From assembly GCA_933228675.1 (NCBI GenBank), contig OW121740.1, forward strand, positions 161,644,806-161,708,805: a DNA stretch of 64,000 nt, written 5' to 3'. Below, piece by piece: positions 1 through 11,130 of the stretch. The DNA is from Stomorhina lunata. Lineage: Eukaryota > Arthropoda > Insecta > Diptera > Rhiniidae. Within the stretch, counting starts at the first letter, position 1; the number at the start of each line of letters is the position of its first letter. A program made the position numbers and the translations under genes. The notes beneath the pieces are model-generated. The model did not search any database. It was not told where the DNA came from and worked only from the letters and a program-made list of their open reading frames with translations.

Positions 1-303
1 GTTAATATAACTTCAAAATGAATGGCTATATTGATCTAATAAGTAAAACCGAAATTTGAGAACAATTTCATCTTTCAATCGTCTTCACATTCTTTTTAAT
101 CCACATAGTCATTTTAGAGGTATGATAGAATTTCGAGATATTTTTTTCCGAAAAGTAGGTATTTTGAAAATAGTGTTAATATAATTTCAAAATGAATGGC
201 TATATTGATCTAATAAGAAAAACCGAAATTCGAGAACAATTTCATCTTTAAATCGTCTTAACATTTTTCTTAATCCGCATAGTCGTTTTAGAGATATGAT
301 AGA
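1..303. repeat. 173-bp tandem duplication, two copies
   Basis: The block starting gttaatataact at position 1 recurs at 174 with a few substitutions (about 130 bp of the second copy is recognisable). No coding potential is seen. It is probably the end of an old repeat family running in from the left. Confidence 0.75.
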
Positions 304-539
304 ATTTATACCGAAAAAATTATTCTTTCAATATATTTTCGTTTTTAAAAATATCATAAAAAATATAAGAAACACCAAAACTTCAATTTGTCTTCTTTTA
401 TCATGTAAGTGGATATATTTTAAGCAAACTAAGCTATATCATACTAAAATCCATCAAGAACTTTTCGTTATATTAAAAGTTAAGTATCATCTATTAAAAT
501 TTATAATAAAAGCTACTACCGATAAAATAAATATTGTTA
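304..539. other. A+T-rich non-coding stretch
   Basis: A 96-codon open frame starts at 296, but it has A+T-driven composition, no recognisable domain, and runs into the dispersed repeat that follows. I see no gene here. Confidence 0.5.
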
Positions 540-1338
540 TACCCTTCACCACCATAGGTGGAAAGGGTATTATAAGTTTGTGCTGATGTTTGTAACGCAT
601 AGAAATATTTGTCTTAGACCCACCTTTTAGTATACCAATAGACTTAGAATCACTTTCTGAGTCGATTTAGCGATGTCCGTCCGTCCGTCCGTCTGGCTGG
701 CTGGCGCGACCCCCATGTAAACCTTGTAATCAAACTACAGGTCGCAATTCTAAAGATAATTTGATGAAATTTGGCACAAATCATTTTTTTGATAATGGGA
801 CCATGGCTATTGAAATTGGTCAAAATCGGTCCATTATTTATGGTACCTCCCATAGGTCCCACTTCCCGGAATTGCTATATTGGCCACGAATATCAATATT
901 TTTTCATGAATTTTAAAACAAATACTGCTTATGTCAACTAAAATCACTATACCAAATTTTGTTGAAATCGGTCCACATTTGACCATAGCTCCCATACAAA
1001 CTCTTCTTTAAAAACGCCCTAAATGAGACAAAAAATCACTAAAACGCTCGTAAATCTAAAGATAATGGAAATTTTGAGTCTATTTTTTGCATACATAATT
1101 TTTGTAACAACTGTAATCAATCTGCCAAATTTCGAGATAATCGGTCCACATTTGACCTTAGCTCTCATATAAGTCCAAATGACGGAAACAGGTTGAATAT
1201 ATAAGCTTTGAGAAAATGTTTGTATGATGACAAAATTTAGCAAATATTTGTCTTTACACAGGAAAAATAACACCTTTGACCTTAGTGGTGAAGGGTATCG
1301 TATGGTCGGCTTGACCGACTATAGCGCTTTCTTACTTG
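540..1338 (+). repeat. Dispersed repeat family A, copy 1 (~800 bp, complete)
   Basis: One end is acccttcaccaccatagg; the other is the palindromic stretch ggtcggcttgaccgact followed by ctttcttacttg. Internal landmarks are gagtcgatttagcgatg, a gtcc/ggct-rich microsatellite-like patch (672-705), and repeated 'aaatttggca...atcggtcca' modules. Further copies lie at 15838, 18297, 45163, 47635 and 49218. No transposase or RT is encoded. The family name is mine; the superfamily is unknown. Confidence 0.85.
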
Positions 1339-1749
1339 TTTTTTCTTTAATTTATATGTGACCTTCTCCGTGAAAAGGGACCTAGTGTGTCAAAAAACGG
1401 CTTTATGCTTCAAAGTGGGTTCTGGTACCTAAAAGGGTGCAGAATATGACGAAATGAGTCAGATTTCTGGTAAAAATTTATTTACCCCATAAAAACGTAC
1501 AATAAAACCTATATTTCTTGATCGATTATAACAAGATGTAGCTCGTTTTGCTTAGAACATAATTATACATACCTATAACATATCTATAAAAAAGGAATAT
1601 TTCTTGTCATTTATATTTTTTATGATTTTTTGAAAAACAAAAAATGTTTCAATAAACAAAAATATTAGTTTCAATGTAGAATATCTCTGTAACTGATGAG
1701 TGAATTAAAAAATATTGTTAGCACAACTTAAAGGTTTTTATTGCTTATT
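1339..1749. other. A+T-rich stretch, possibly outer part of the foldback element
   Basis: No ORF of note. Weak inverted similarity to 4880-5000 (for example gtaactga at 1690) suggests the foldback element described next may extend outward into this region. Confidence 0.35.
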
Positions 1750-2486
1750 ACACTGTGTGCCAAATTAGGGGTCATCGTTTTTTTCCCGAATGAGACCAAA
1801 TGGAGATGATAGTAGGCAATTAGTAGACCAAAACCCTAAATGGGTTTTGAAAAGTTAGCTCGTATTTTGAAGTAACAGCTACTTGAAGTTTGGTTATTTG
1901 GGTATAAAATTTCCCATACAAGTTTCATGTTGAATAAATCCGTGAATAAATTTAACAGTTGAAACTGCATATTTTAGTCTTAATACAATTTTATAAATTA
2001 CATTTCGTTACTTTAATATAGAAAAGCCCTAACTAATATTTTTCTTACATTACAGGAGAGGGGAAAAAAAACTAAATAAAATCTGAAGTTTTGATGATAT
2101 AGAAATTTTCTAAATGCAGTTTTTTACTAAATTCTCTAAAGAACTTAATGCTACAACAATGTTTTTTAAAATTAAATAATTTTTATAAAATTTTACTAGA
2201 TAAAGTTTTTAGAAGCGATTTGAATGAAAAACGACTTAGGGCCTTTCTATATTAAAGTAACGATTTATTTCCTATTTTTTCATATTTATACTAAAATTAG
2301 GTGAAATTTACAATATCGAGTATTTAACTTTTTGCTAAGTTTAGTAACATTTCCTATTTGAATTTGTTTAGTGTGTGTTAAATTAATTGCGGAGGGGTCT
2401 TATGTAGTTCTTTACTATTTAAAAATAATGTACTCCAAATTTGCTAACCAGAATCGATTCAGAAGACAAAAGTAGGGTGAACTATA

Positions 2487-3786
2487 ATGGGTGTTTTTTT
2501 TAGAGGTATAGAACTTCGAATTGAAATAAAACACAAGAAAATCGTTTTAATGTCCATCAATTTGGCTTTATTGGAAGGATCATTTTATGCCATTAATGTT
2601 TAAATATGATTTCGGGCATGTGGCCGCCGCGGCTGGCTCGAATAAAGTCAATTCTACAGGTCCAATTTTCAACTACTTTTTCGAGCATATGGGGCCGTAT
2701 GTTGGCAATAACGCCACGAATGTTGGCTTCCAAGTCCCCTAACGTTTCTGGTTTGTTGGCGTAGACGAGCGACTTCACATATCCCCAAAGAAAATAATCC
2801 AGTGGTGTCAAATCGCACGATCTTGGTGGCCAATTGACAGGTCCATTCCGCGAAATTATGCGCTCATCGAATGTTTCCTTCAATAAATCAATTGTGACGT
2901 GCGCTGTGTGGCATGTAGCGCCGTCTTGTTGGAACCACAACTCATCCACATTCATGCCATCCAATTGGGGAACAAGTCGGTTATCATGGCTCTATACCGG
3001 TCTTCATTTATGGTAACTGACTCTCCAGCATTATTTCGGAAGAAGTATGGCCCAATGACTCCACCAGCCCATAGAGCACACCAAACAGTCAGTTTTTGTG
3101 GATGTAATGGCGTCTCAAGGGTCTCATGTGGATTCTCTTCACTCCAAATGCGGCAATTTTGCTTGTTGACGTAGCCATTCAACCAAAAATGAGCCTCACC
3201 ACTGAACAAAATTTTGCGATGAAAATCAGCATCGAGATCAATCTCATTTTCGGCCCATACACCAAAATCACGACGCATTGTATGGTCTCGCGGCTTTAAT
3301 TCTTGCACAAGCTGGATCTTGTAAGGTCGCAAGCCAAGATCTTTGCGCAAAATCTTCCATAAAGTTGATGGACAATGCTCCAATTGCTGTGCACGGTGGC
3401 GAATCGATTCATTCGGGTGCTCTTCAACACTTTGCTCTACAGCGGCAATTGTTTCTTCGGTGCGCACTGTTCGACGTCGCTGCGGATGCGTATTATCACA
3501 TAGAGTAAACGTAGTGCGAAAACGATCCATGGTTAACCGAATTAATTGCTCTGATGGACGATTATGTCGACCATAAAATGGACGGAGCTTGCGGTAAACT
3601 TCGCGAACTGAACCATTATTTTCGAAATAAATTTGCACGATTTGCAAGCGTTGTTCTTTTGTCAACCTGTTCATGATGAAATGGCAAACCAAACTAAATA
3701 TTAATCACTTGACAGCTGAGAAAATGGCCGCCAGTTAAAAAAGTGATGCCAACTTAAAGTTCTATACCTCAATAAAAAACACCCGA
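2487..3786 (-). mobile_element. DD41D (rosa-type) mariner element, complete with TIRs and TA duplication
   Basis: A 1300-bp element bounded by TIRs sharing gggtgtttttt then gaggtatagaactt (left 2487-2514, right 3757-3786 inverted). TA dinucleotides flank it at 2485-2486 and 3787-3788, as expected for the IS630-Tc1-mariner superfamily. It encodes one transposase on the minus strand. It sits inside an older foldback element. It is non-autonomous because the transposase is broken. Confidence 0.88.
2593..3692 (-). pseudogene. Mariner (DD41D) transposase, inactivated
   Basis: DDD transposase of the IS630-Tc1-mariner superfamily; the intact family excises and inserts the element at TA sites. The N-terminal part (3692 down to about 2960) has a helix-turn-helix start (LTKEQRLQIVQIYFENNGSV) and the block EAHFWLNGYVNKQNCRIWSE. 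The C-terminal part (2964-2593) has WFQQDGATCHTA and SCDLTPLDYFLWGYVKS. From the QQD aspartate to the PLDYF aspartate there are 41 intervening residues, the DD41D spacing of the rosa group. Two lesions are visible. The first catalytic Asp, expected as FSDEAHF, reads FSGEAHF (GGT for GAT near 3205). A one-base deletion in the C-run near 2966-2970 shifts the frame, ending the first part at 2952. The two parts join naturally around PQLDGMNVDE. Length and block order otherwise match the family, so this is a recently dead copy. Confidence 0.9.
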
Positions 3787-3788
3787 TA

Positions 3789-4190
3789 TAAGTTTTTATG
3801 TATTTTTCACTTAGGAAACATTTTTTCATTTTAAGAATAAAGTCTAATCCCCCAAATTTATAAACGAATAATAAAATTATGGAAGCTTTATAGTAGAAAA
3901 TTTCTATGCAAAATTTGATTAGTATATCATTAGGAGGTTACACTAATTTTATGTAACTTTCTTAACAAAAACAAAAAAAAAAAAAAAAAAAAAATAGAAG
4001 CATTAAGTCAATTTGTATGATTCAAAACTGGAAATTACTGCTATACAATGTATTCATAAGATTTTAACGTTTTATTTTTAATTGAAAGATATATTTTATC
4101 AGTAATATAAAACTTCTTTCCTAATTCAATAAAATATTTCTTAATAAAGAAATTTTTAAAAATTTAAAAAAAGTCCTATACCTAATGCTT
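3789..4190. other. A+T-rich interior of the foldback element
   Basis: Contains a poly(A) run at about 3971-3993. No coding signal or recognisable repeat. Confidence 0.5.
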
Positions 4191-4730
4191 GAAATTTATT
4201 TCAATGTTCTGGTTCTGGTTTCGACAAATCGGTTTACATAAAGTTTCGGTTCTATTTGATTTAGAAACTAATTTACAAAATATTTTCCCTCTAAGGCCAA
4301 TTCAACTTTTTGTTGAGTTTTGCGAGAAAATGAGATAAAACCTAAAATTAAATTCATGAAAATTATAAAAATTAATAAATATGATTAAAATACTCAAATA
4401 TAACATTTAAATTTGTTTACAGATTTACACCACATAGAAAATATATTGAAAACATTTTTTAAATTTATTTAAATGTTCAGTTCTGGTTTCGACAAATCGA
4501 TTTACATAAAATTTCGGGTCTATTTGATTTAGAAACTAATTTACAAAAGATTTTCCCTCTAAGGCCAATTCAACTTTTTGTTGAGTTTTGCGAGAAAATG
4601 AGATAAAACCTAAAATTAAATTCACGAAAATTATAAAAATTAATAAATATGACTAAAATACTCAAATATAACATTTAAATTTGTTTACAGATTTACACCA
4701 CATAGAAAATATATTGAAAACATTTTTTAA
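4191..4730. repeat. 269-bp tandem duplication (two copies)
   Basis: The segment beginning aaatttatttcaatgttc at 4191 repeats at about 4460 with only a few changes. Shared landmarks are ggtttcgacaaatcg, ccctctaaggccaattc and gatttacaccacatag. It lies just inside the right arm of the foldback element. Confidence 0.85.
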
Positions 4731-4880
4731 AATAACCCAACTTCAAAGAGCTACAACTTAAAAATTCGAGCTAACTTTTCAAAATCCCTTAGGGGTTTTG
4801 CTCTACTAATAGCCTACTTTCACTAACAATTAATTGGTCTCATTAGGGAAAAAATTCCTTGGGGCACAATGTTATATATG

Positions 4881-5184
4881 ACAAGTCTATTTTTCAGTTA
4901 CATCAATATAAGACGTGCAAAACCTCCTTTTATACCTCGAAAACTAGAGCCAACTAAAAAAAACTAAAATCATTTTCGAATTCAGCAGACAATATTTAAC
5001 TTAGAATTATCCCAAAAGTTCGGGTCGCATGAAAAAAGATAAATTTTTGTATAGTTGTTTAATATGACAGTTATGAGCTGAGTGTAACAAACAAAATCTA
5101 CTCATACTAATTTTGTAATTATAACTTTGTCATTTTATTTTATATTGATTTAACTTATGTATACAAGTTAAGTAATTATTATTG
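4881..5184. other. A+T-rich non-coding stretch
   Basis: No ORF or clear repeat. It has weak inverted similarity to the region before 1750 and some similarity to 11580-11700. Confidence 0.4.
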
Positions 5185-5420
5185 TGACGGCCTGATAACA
5201 CGCCGTCGCGACGTTGCGTCGATGCATAAATCGAACAAAAAGCTTAAATAAAGTGTCTTCCTAACAACAGATGGCGTAACCACAGTTTTGAAATATACAT
5301 GACGTGTAATTGCTGTGTTGAATAATATAAAGCTTTATATCTTCTTTTCACCACCTAGCACGTCTCTACTATATTCTTTTCAATTGGTATAGACAATTAT
5401 ATAGGCAGTTTTTCCCTATA
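5185..5420 (+). mobile_element. tRNA-derived SINE, body fragment (headless)
   Basis: Shares the body of the SINE seen complete at 11131: acacgccgtcg, aacaaaaagctta, taacaacagatggcg, atatacatgacgtg, gtctctactat. The tRNA-like head is missing, consistent with 5' truncation. Confidence 0.7.
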
Positions 5421-6139
5421 TAATTGTAAGAACCCGCCATAGCAAATTCAATAATTAAAACTGAAAGTCTGTTAATTAATTAAACGCAAAAAACTGATCC
5501 TTTTCAATTATGACAATGCGAGCTCGCACACCCTCTCTCTAATCTCAAAACATAAAAATCTAGTTTTAACAAAAATTGATATAACAAAAATGACTAAAAT
5601 TTTTGATATCGACCGATGTTGTATCTTGTTCGGTAGCTCATCTACATTTTTTTTTGTCAAATAATTGCACAGTTCTGGTTGATTTAAATATTTGTATGTT
5701 GATTTGCAAAATAAGTTTAACTCTGTTAAAATTAATGAGCTGTTGTTAATCTTAAAATGATAATAGATTTTAAATTCGTTAAGATAAAGATTGAAGTTTA
5801 ACAAAAAAATAAATAAAAATATAGGTTGTGATAGCACAGAAAACGATTTTTATAGATTTTTTTTTGGAAAAAAAGGGACCAACGATAATTGAAGACTTCC
5901 ACGCCAAAACGCACTAGTTATATTATAAATAATTTTGAGCAAATTTAGAAAGTATTAAGACTTGCTAATTTTAGATGCGGACGTTTACAAGTAATTTTTG
6001 TTACAACTTGTAAACAAATGAAATTTCGATAACTTTTTTATTATAAATTCGAATAAACGATTTATTCCCTCAACAAATATTAATCGAATCAGAAAAATAC
6101 TAATAGAACTAGAAAAATATTTACAGCTACAATACAATA
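5421..6139. other. A+T-rich non-coding stretch
   Basis: A 109-codon minus-strand frame (5837-5508) starts with hydrophobic FLFIFLLNF residues. This is what A+T-rich noncoding DNA gives by chance, and it matches no family I know. I see no gene. Confidence 0.45.
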
Positions 6140-6784
6140 TCTAACGTATGCGAAATAAAAAATTCACTAATATTCCACAATAAATCACTATTTCCGCTGA
6201 CAAACCTCTAAGAAAGCATCGATTTGTTTTGTCGTGTTTAATATTTATATGTACCTTTAGGATGTTGTTGTTGATATTTGTCAAGATTTTCAAATAGATC
6301 GGAAAATGCCAACATTCAATGCCACATTTTGTAGATACCGAACAAGGTCGTATTATCGAGAGGTACCTACACATCCAATAACTTCGTTATCCACATTGAT
6401 GTGTATTAAAGGCTTTGCGCCAAAGCCTCCACGCATTATAATATTGATTTCGAGTCCAGCTGTCCGAGCTTTAACTGTATAGCGTCAATATTTTCTTAAA
6501 GGTTGCCTGAAATTTGGCATAAAAGACATGTATAATCTACTTATTCCAAGTCCTCAAGTCCTATCTGACGAGAATGAAAACTGTGTAGGGCTTAACATTC
6601 AAAATTCATGTACATGGCCTGAATTAAGATCAAAATTTTGGTTGGCATCTTACGATTCTTAAATAATGTCATTTCTCTCTGAACCCAAACCGATTTCGAG
6701 GTGCAGAGGAAAATTAATCGACTAAGTATCTTGCTCGATATTGGAAGAAGTGTTATTCCCCTGCAGTTGTGACATAGAGCAGGG
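6140..6784 (-). pseudogene. RTE-like non-LTR retrotransposon, reverse transcriptase 3' fragment
   Basis: Read on the minus strand across several frame breaks, the region gives patches such as TKSM and VDNEVIGCV. These resemble the segment after the catalytic YADD block in RTE-type reverse transcriptases. The patch at 6600-6740 is also similar to the RTE remnant at 12060-12350 (catgtacatg...ggcatcttacg). Many stops and frameshifts show it is ancient. Its right end is cut by the hAT-like element at 6793. Family assignment is from the pattern only. Confidence 0.5.
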
Positions 6785-6792
6785 GTGGACAG

Positions 6793-7652
6793 TAGAGCGT
6801 CTCGACTTATATGGGGAAAAAATAAAGTTCGCCGTACACCATCGAATATAAAGCATTGCTATGAGGTGGTTTCGAAAAAAATTTTTTTAATTTTTTTCGT
6901 TGCACATTGGGGTCGCCAAAATACATTTTTCGTTATATCTTCGGCATTTACAGTCGGATCTCGAAGTGGCCACATTTTTTCAGAGGCCTTATTTTTTCAG
7001 AACTTGAGAACCCTCAAAAATACAGCAAACTTGAGTCTTTTCAAAACATAATTGATTAAAAGATTTTAAATTTTTAAAATTCTTGTTGTATGAGTTAAGA
7101 TATCTTGGGTAGGTACTATGTAGAAGAATGATTAATATCGCAAAACATTGGCCTTCGTTAGACAAAAACATCGATATATTACACTTTAAGATCCGACAGT
7201 AAATGGCGAAGATATAACGAAAAATGTATTTTGGCGATCCCTATGTGCGGCAAAATAAGAAATTCCTTGTTTGTAATAGATCGGTTTGAAAAATCGAAAA
7301 ACTTCCTTAGTAAAAGTTTAACGATTTTTTAAGAGCTTTAATTTTCTGATATTAGGGTGGTACATTAGGGTGGTAGAACCAGGGGTCTTTTAGATAAATA
7401 CTAGAACCGGATACCTTAGAATAATGACTATTAAAGAAAAATATTGACCTCCTCGAGACAAAAACATCGATATATCACACTTCGAGATCCGACTGTAAAT
7501 GCCAAAGATATAACGAAAAATGTATTTTGGCGACCCAATGTGCAACGAAAAAAATTAAATTTTTTTTTTCGAAACTACCTCAAAGCTATGCTTTATATTC
7601 GATGGTGTACGGCGAACTTTATTTTTTCCCCCATATAAGTCGAGACGCTCTA
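6793..7652. mobile_element. hAT-like foldback element/MITE with ~180-bp inverted arms
   Basis: The arms at 6793-6975 and 7475-7652 are close reverse complements, with ends tagagcgtctcgac and gtcgagacgctcta. Flanking 8-mers gtggacag (6785-6792) and gtggacac (7653-7660) match at 7 of 8 bases. An 8-bp target duplication with a TIR starting TAGAG (consensus YARNG) fits the hAT superfamily. A third, shorter copy of the inner arm sequence lies at about 7180-7260. No transposase is present. The element abuts an older RTE remnant. Confidence 0.75.
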
Positions 7653-7660
7653 GTGGACAC

Positions 7661-8160
7661 GTATGTGGTAAATAGGAGTAATTTCTCTATAGCTTATTAT
7701 TAAAGAGCTAAATACATGTGAAAAAGAATTAAACGTGGAAAAGCTCTGTAAAAGCAATTTCTTTATTCTGAAGTTATTGATGATTCTTGGGGAATTAATA
7801 ACTTCTGTTATTAGTTTAACAACATGGATCTGCAGTTTATTATTTTTTAAATAAATGACAAACATTTACAGACCTATTTCAGAAGCTTTAGCTCAAATGA
7901 TCGGTACACTAAAACGTGTATACTTTCAGAAACTGGAATTTCATTTTAGTATTAAAATGACAAAAATTATATTTGATTGCATGTGCAAAAAATTAAGAAA
8001 GATCTGTGGCAAAATCAGAAAATTAAATGTCTTAAAAGCAGCAGTTAAAGCATAGAAGAGCCGCATGTGGCTCATTTGCTCACCGTAGCTATAGAGTCAC
8101 CATTTTTTTTTGTAGTTTGAAGAGTATATCATCGTTTCAGGAGATTGGCGCTCTGCCAAT
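7661..8160. other. A+T-rich non-coding stretch
   Basis: Only short random frames. No recognisable repeat. Confidence 0.45.
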
Positions 8161-8350
8161 TCTTCTTATATTTTAAGCACAAATGGACGCAAGAGTCTAT
8201 GAGATTTTTCATCATCACATAAAAGCATCTCTGCTGAAATATTACTATTGCCCGGGGACTTGTTGCGTTAAAGGCTTTTAATGGCGTTCTTCACCACTTA
8301 TACTGGAGGTGGATTGTCCCGGTTTGACGTCTTAAAATTTCAAGTTTTTA
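8161..8350 (-). pseudogene. RTE-like reverse transcriptase, fingers-domain fragment
   Basis: The minus strand reads VKNAIKSL, then (after a small lesion) KSPG, then NISAEML. This is the 'alpha-helix, KSPG-D-NISAEML' block just before the catalytic palm in RTE/BovB-type reverse transcriptases. The frame is broken and only about 60 codons remain. It is probably part of the same old insertion as the other RTE shards between 6 and 12.4 kb. Confidence 0.6.
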
Positions 8351-9490
8351 TTACCTAAATCAAATGTTTTATTGCTACTTAAATGTTAGTCTATTTTTTC
8401 TGCACACGTTAATTTGATCACATAAAAAATTCAATATTTTGTGGTACTGTCCAGTCTTCTAAAATATTTCCGGTATATGTCAAGATATTTAAAAATATAA
8501 TCCAAAGTGTAAATCGTTAATGTAACTAGACACATTTGTTATAAAAATACAAATAATTTTAATAGAAATTGTAGGAAAATGTGAAAAATGATAGTTTAAA
8601 CTTCACAAAAACTGACGTGTAAAAAAGTCAAGTTTTACTTTCTTAACACGATATTAATGAAAGTAGTCAAAGTAAAAGCCCAGGGCTCTTAAAAATTATA
8701 CAATTTATGACAGATTACAACAGTTCAAAAAGCTTGTTAAAATTATAATTTAGTTTATTTAGTTTTTGTTTTTTAGAAAAAAATTTCAGAATTTTGTTTA
8801 AATTAAATTTATGTTACATTTCAACTTCCTAATATTTCTGTTACTTATTAATTGTTTTAATGTGTGTCTATTATAAAAAAATACAAAACAAAAATTAATT
8901 AATTAATTAAATAAATAAAAAACTCTATATACTATTTTTCTATTTTCTTCTAAATTCTTTAAATTACCTTGTGACTGTGTTGTAGATATTGGTATTTGAT
9001 ATTATCGATTATTATTAAATTTTTAACCCAAAACACATAAAAAACATGATTTTTTTTCAACAAATTAAAATTACTTAGTTTGTGTAAACATGTGATTATA
9101 TGATCGTACAAAAACAAACAAACAAATAAAGTTTAATATTTTTTGTTAATTTTTATTAATTAAAAATTTAGTTTTTTTATGGAAAATTTTAGTTTTTTAA
9201 ATATTTTGAGTTAAAACAACAAAAAAAATCCATACGATTTCCAATGTAAAGTTTTTAAAAAATGAAAAACAAGTAAAGTTTTAAAAATAATTTTAAAACA
9301 ACAAAAAGAAAAAAAAAACAAACACACAGAAAAAGTTTTAACAACAACGCGGTACAGTTTTAAACAATTTAGTAACAATTTTCTATTAATAAATAAAAAC
9401 AAAATACTGTGATTTTAGTGGTTTTATAAATGTAATAAGTTTAGTTATAAAGTACTACTATATAATTTATATTATATTTTTCTGTTTTTT
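8351..9490. other. A+T-rich non-coding stretch
   Basis: Long A/T runs, a short (taat)n patch near 8890-8915 and an (acaaa)n patch near 9110-9127. I see no gene or mobile element. Confidence 0.5.
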
Positions 9491-9836
9491 ACAATTTTAT
9501 ACAGAATTCTTAATTTGTTAAGAGAAAATTATTTAAATAATTTATTATATAATTTATTATTATAACCTTCCGGTACCTTTACATTACTCTGCTATTTGTT
9601 GTAAACGACAGCAAAAAATTTTGTAAAATAAAGAAAAAAAGTTGTGTGTGTAATTCTGTTCAGACAATTTTATACAGAATTCTTAATTTGTTAAGAGAAA
9701 ATTATTTAAATAATTTATTATATAATTTATTATTATAACCTTCCGGTACCTTTACATTACTCTGCTATTTGTTGTAAACGACAGCAAAAAATTTTGTAAA
9801 ATAAAGAAAAAAAGTTGTGTGTGTAATTCTGTTCAG
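9491..9836. repeat. Perfect 173-bp tandem duplication
   Basis: The block 9491-9663, starting acaattttatacagaattc, is repeated without a visible difference at 9664-9836. It ends gtgtaattctgttcag in both copies. Identity implies a very recent event. Confidence 0.9.
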
Positions 9837-10332
9837 ACAATAATCTACGCCTATCTATTTTGGTTTGGCATTATAATTCGTATTTATTTTGTTTTGAAAC
9901 TTGGGTACAATGCGTAAATGTTATTAAGTCCAAAGCAGCAAAGATATACCAACCCTAAACTTCTAAATAAAATGTCTCTATTAAGAAATCGGCAGAAGCT
10001 GGAGATATAAAGTAGATTTTAATCTTTTTTTTTTGTTTTAATACGTAATAATAGTAACTTTCTGAATTCTTTAAAATGTTGTCAAAATTTAGTCCTTTGT
10101 TAACTGGAGTATACCCAAAAGAAAGAGTATTCAATCCATTAAGATATTGGCCTAACAATAATTAGGAAATTAAAAATGAGTAGAATCTATGATTTAAGTT
10201 ATAAAAAACTTAACAAATTTTATTTCGTGGAAAACTAATTTATCACGAAATGTTCGAAAAATTATACCAAATTGTGATGATGCATTAGATAAACAATTTA
10301 GAAACATTACAAAAAAACAAATATCCTTTTAT
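9837..10332. other. A+T-rich non-coding stretch
   Basis: No feature recognised. Frames are short and random. Confidence 0.4.
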
Positions 10333-10828
10333 CTATTCTTTTTCAAGATATGCAAAATATGAAAGTAAATCATTCAATATGAGTAATGCCTGTTTGCAGA
10401 AACTTCTTCTTCTGTTATCCTTGACTCCCAGTATATAGGGCCTTAACCATCCTTTTATATCGAACTCTTTGCAAGATGTAAGGCATACGTCATTCCATGA
10501 ATAGTTTGCTGATTGCAACTCAGCATCAATTGATCTTCTCCACATTGTAGCAGGTGCACCAACTCGACGGCCGATTCACTGTGGATTTCAACGGAGCGCT
10601 TGTCAAGCAATGTTGGCGTGTGGCCCTCGAAGTGTGTGGCCTATCCACCGCCATCGCGTTTAGTATATCTTCATTTCTTATGAGATTTGGCCACCATATA
10701 TTAAGGATTTGCCGCAAGCATTTGTTTATAAAGGATTGAAGGCGCTTATCGATGGCATTTTTTCGTTTCCGAGTTTCGCAGCCGTAATACAAGATAGACT
10801 TGATATTCGAGTTGTATATTCGTAACAT
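10333..10828 (-). pseudogene. RTE-like non-LTR retrotransposon, C-terminal fragment
   Basis: Two overlapping minus-strand frames. One (10828-10526) reads SNIKSILYYGCET then DKRLQSFINKCLRQILNI and WWPN, the typical post-palm block of RTE-type elements (LYGCETW..., LQ.F.NKCLR.IL.I.WP). The other (10545-10333) reads MWRRSIDAELQ, the RPR..WRRS.DAE block near the C terminus. The intervening segment (K.RGRPR) is lost or shifted. No intact domain survives, so this is a dead fragment. Confidence 0.75.
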
Positions 10829-10899
10829 ATTTAGTTGTTGTTGATATTTGCTTGCAGAAACTAACTGAAAGTTATTCTATTAAAAATAATTTAAATTTA

Positions 10900-11127
10900 T
10901 ATCGGTTTCTTTTTTTTCAGTCTTCCGAGTTGTTTGTTATACTCATATACTCGCATGTCATTTCATAGTCAGTTGATGCTTGCAACTTCATAGCAATTGA
11001 ACTCCTCCACGTTCTGTTGAATCAACACGTAAGCTTCTTTCCGGTTGATTTCATCGAAGTGCTTGTGTACAAGTGTTGAGATTTGACCTTCGAAATGTAT
11101 GGCCTACTCACCATCATTTGGGGGTCC
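10900..11127 (-). pseudogene. Second, more decayed RTE C-terminal fragment
   Basis: Nucleotide similarity to 10470-10655 in the same order (attgaactcctccacg against attgatcttctccaca, atttcatcgaagtgcttg against atttcaacggagcgcttg, tgtatggcctactcaccatca against tgtgtggcctatccaccgcca). This makes it a tandem second copy of the WRRS-region fragment, ending where the SINE at 11131 begins. Confidence 0.6.
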
Positions 11128-11130
11128 TTG

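Larger units (their letters stand above)
1750..4880. mobile_element. Foldback-type element with ~150-bp terminal inverted repeats, interrupted by a mariner
   Basis: The sequence around 1755-1905 (landmarks tgtgccaaattaggggtc, gaatgagaccaa, gaaaagttagctcg) returns as a diverged reverse complement at 4733-4876 (cgagctaacttttc, ttggtctcatt, ggggcacaatg). The element carries no recognisable protein of its own. The DD41D mariner at 2487-3786 is inserted in it and a 269-bp tandem duplication lies near its right arm. Without the mariner it would be about 1.8 kb. The exact ends are uncertain. Confidence 0.65.

Noticed and set aside
5508..5837. 109-codon minus-strand ORF with hydrophobic N terminus resembling a signal peptide
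   Set aside because: The hydrophobic stretch arises from poly(T)-type codons; no conserved sequence or gene context.
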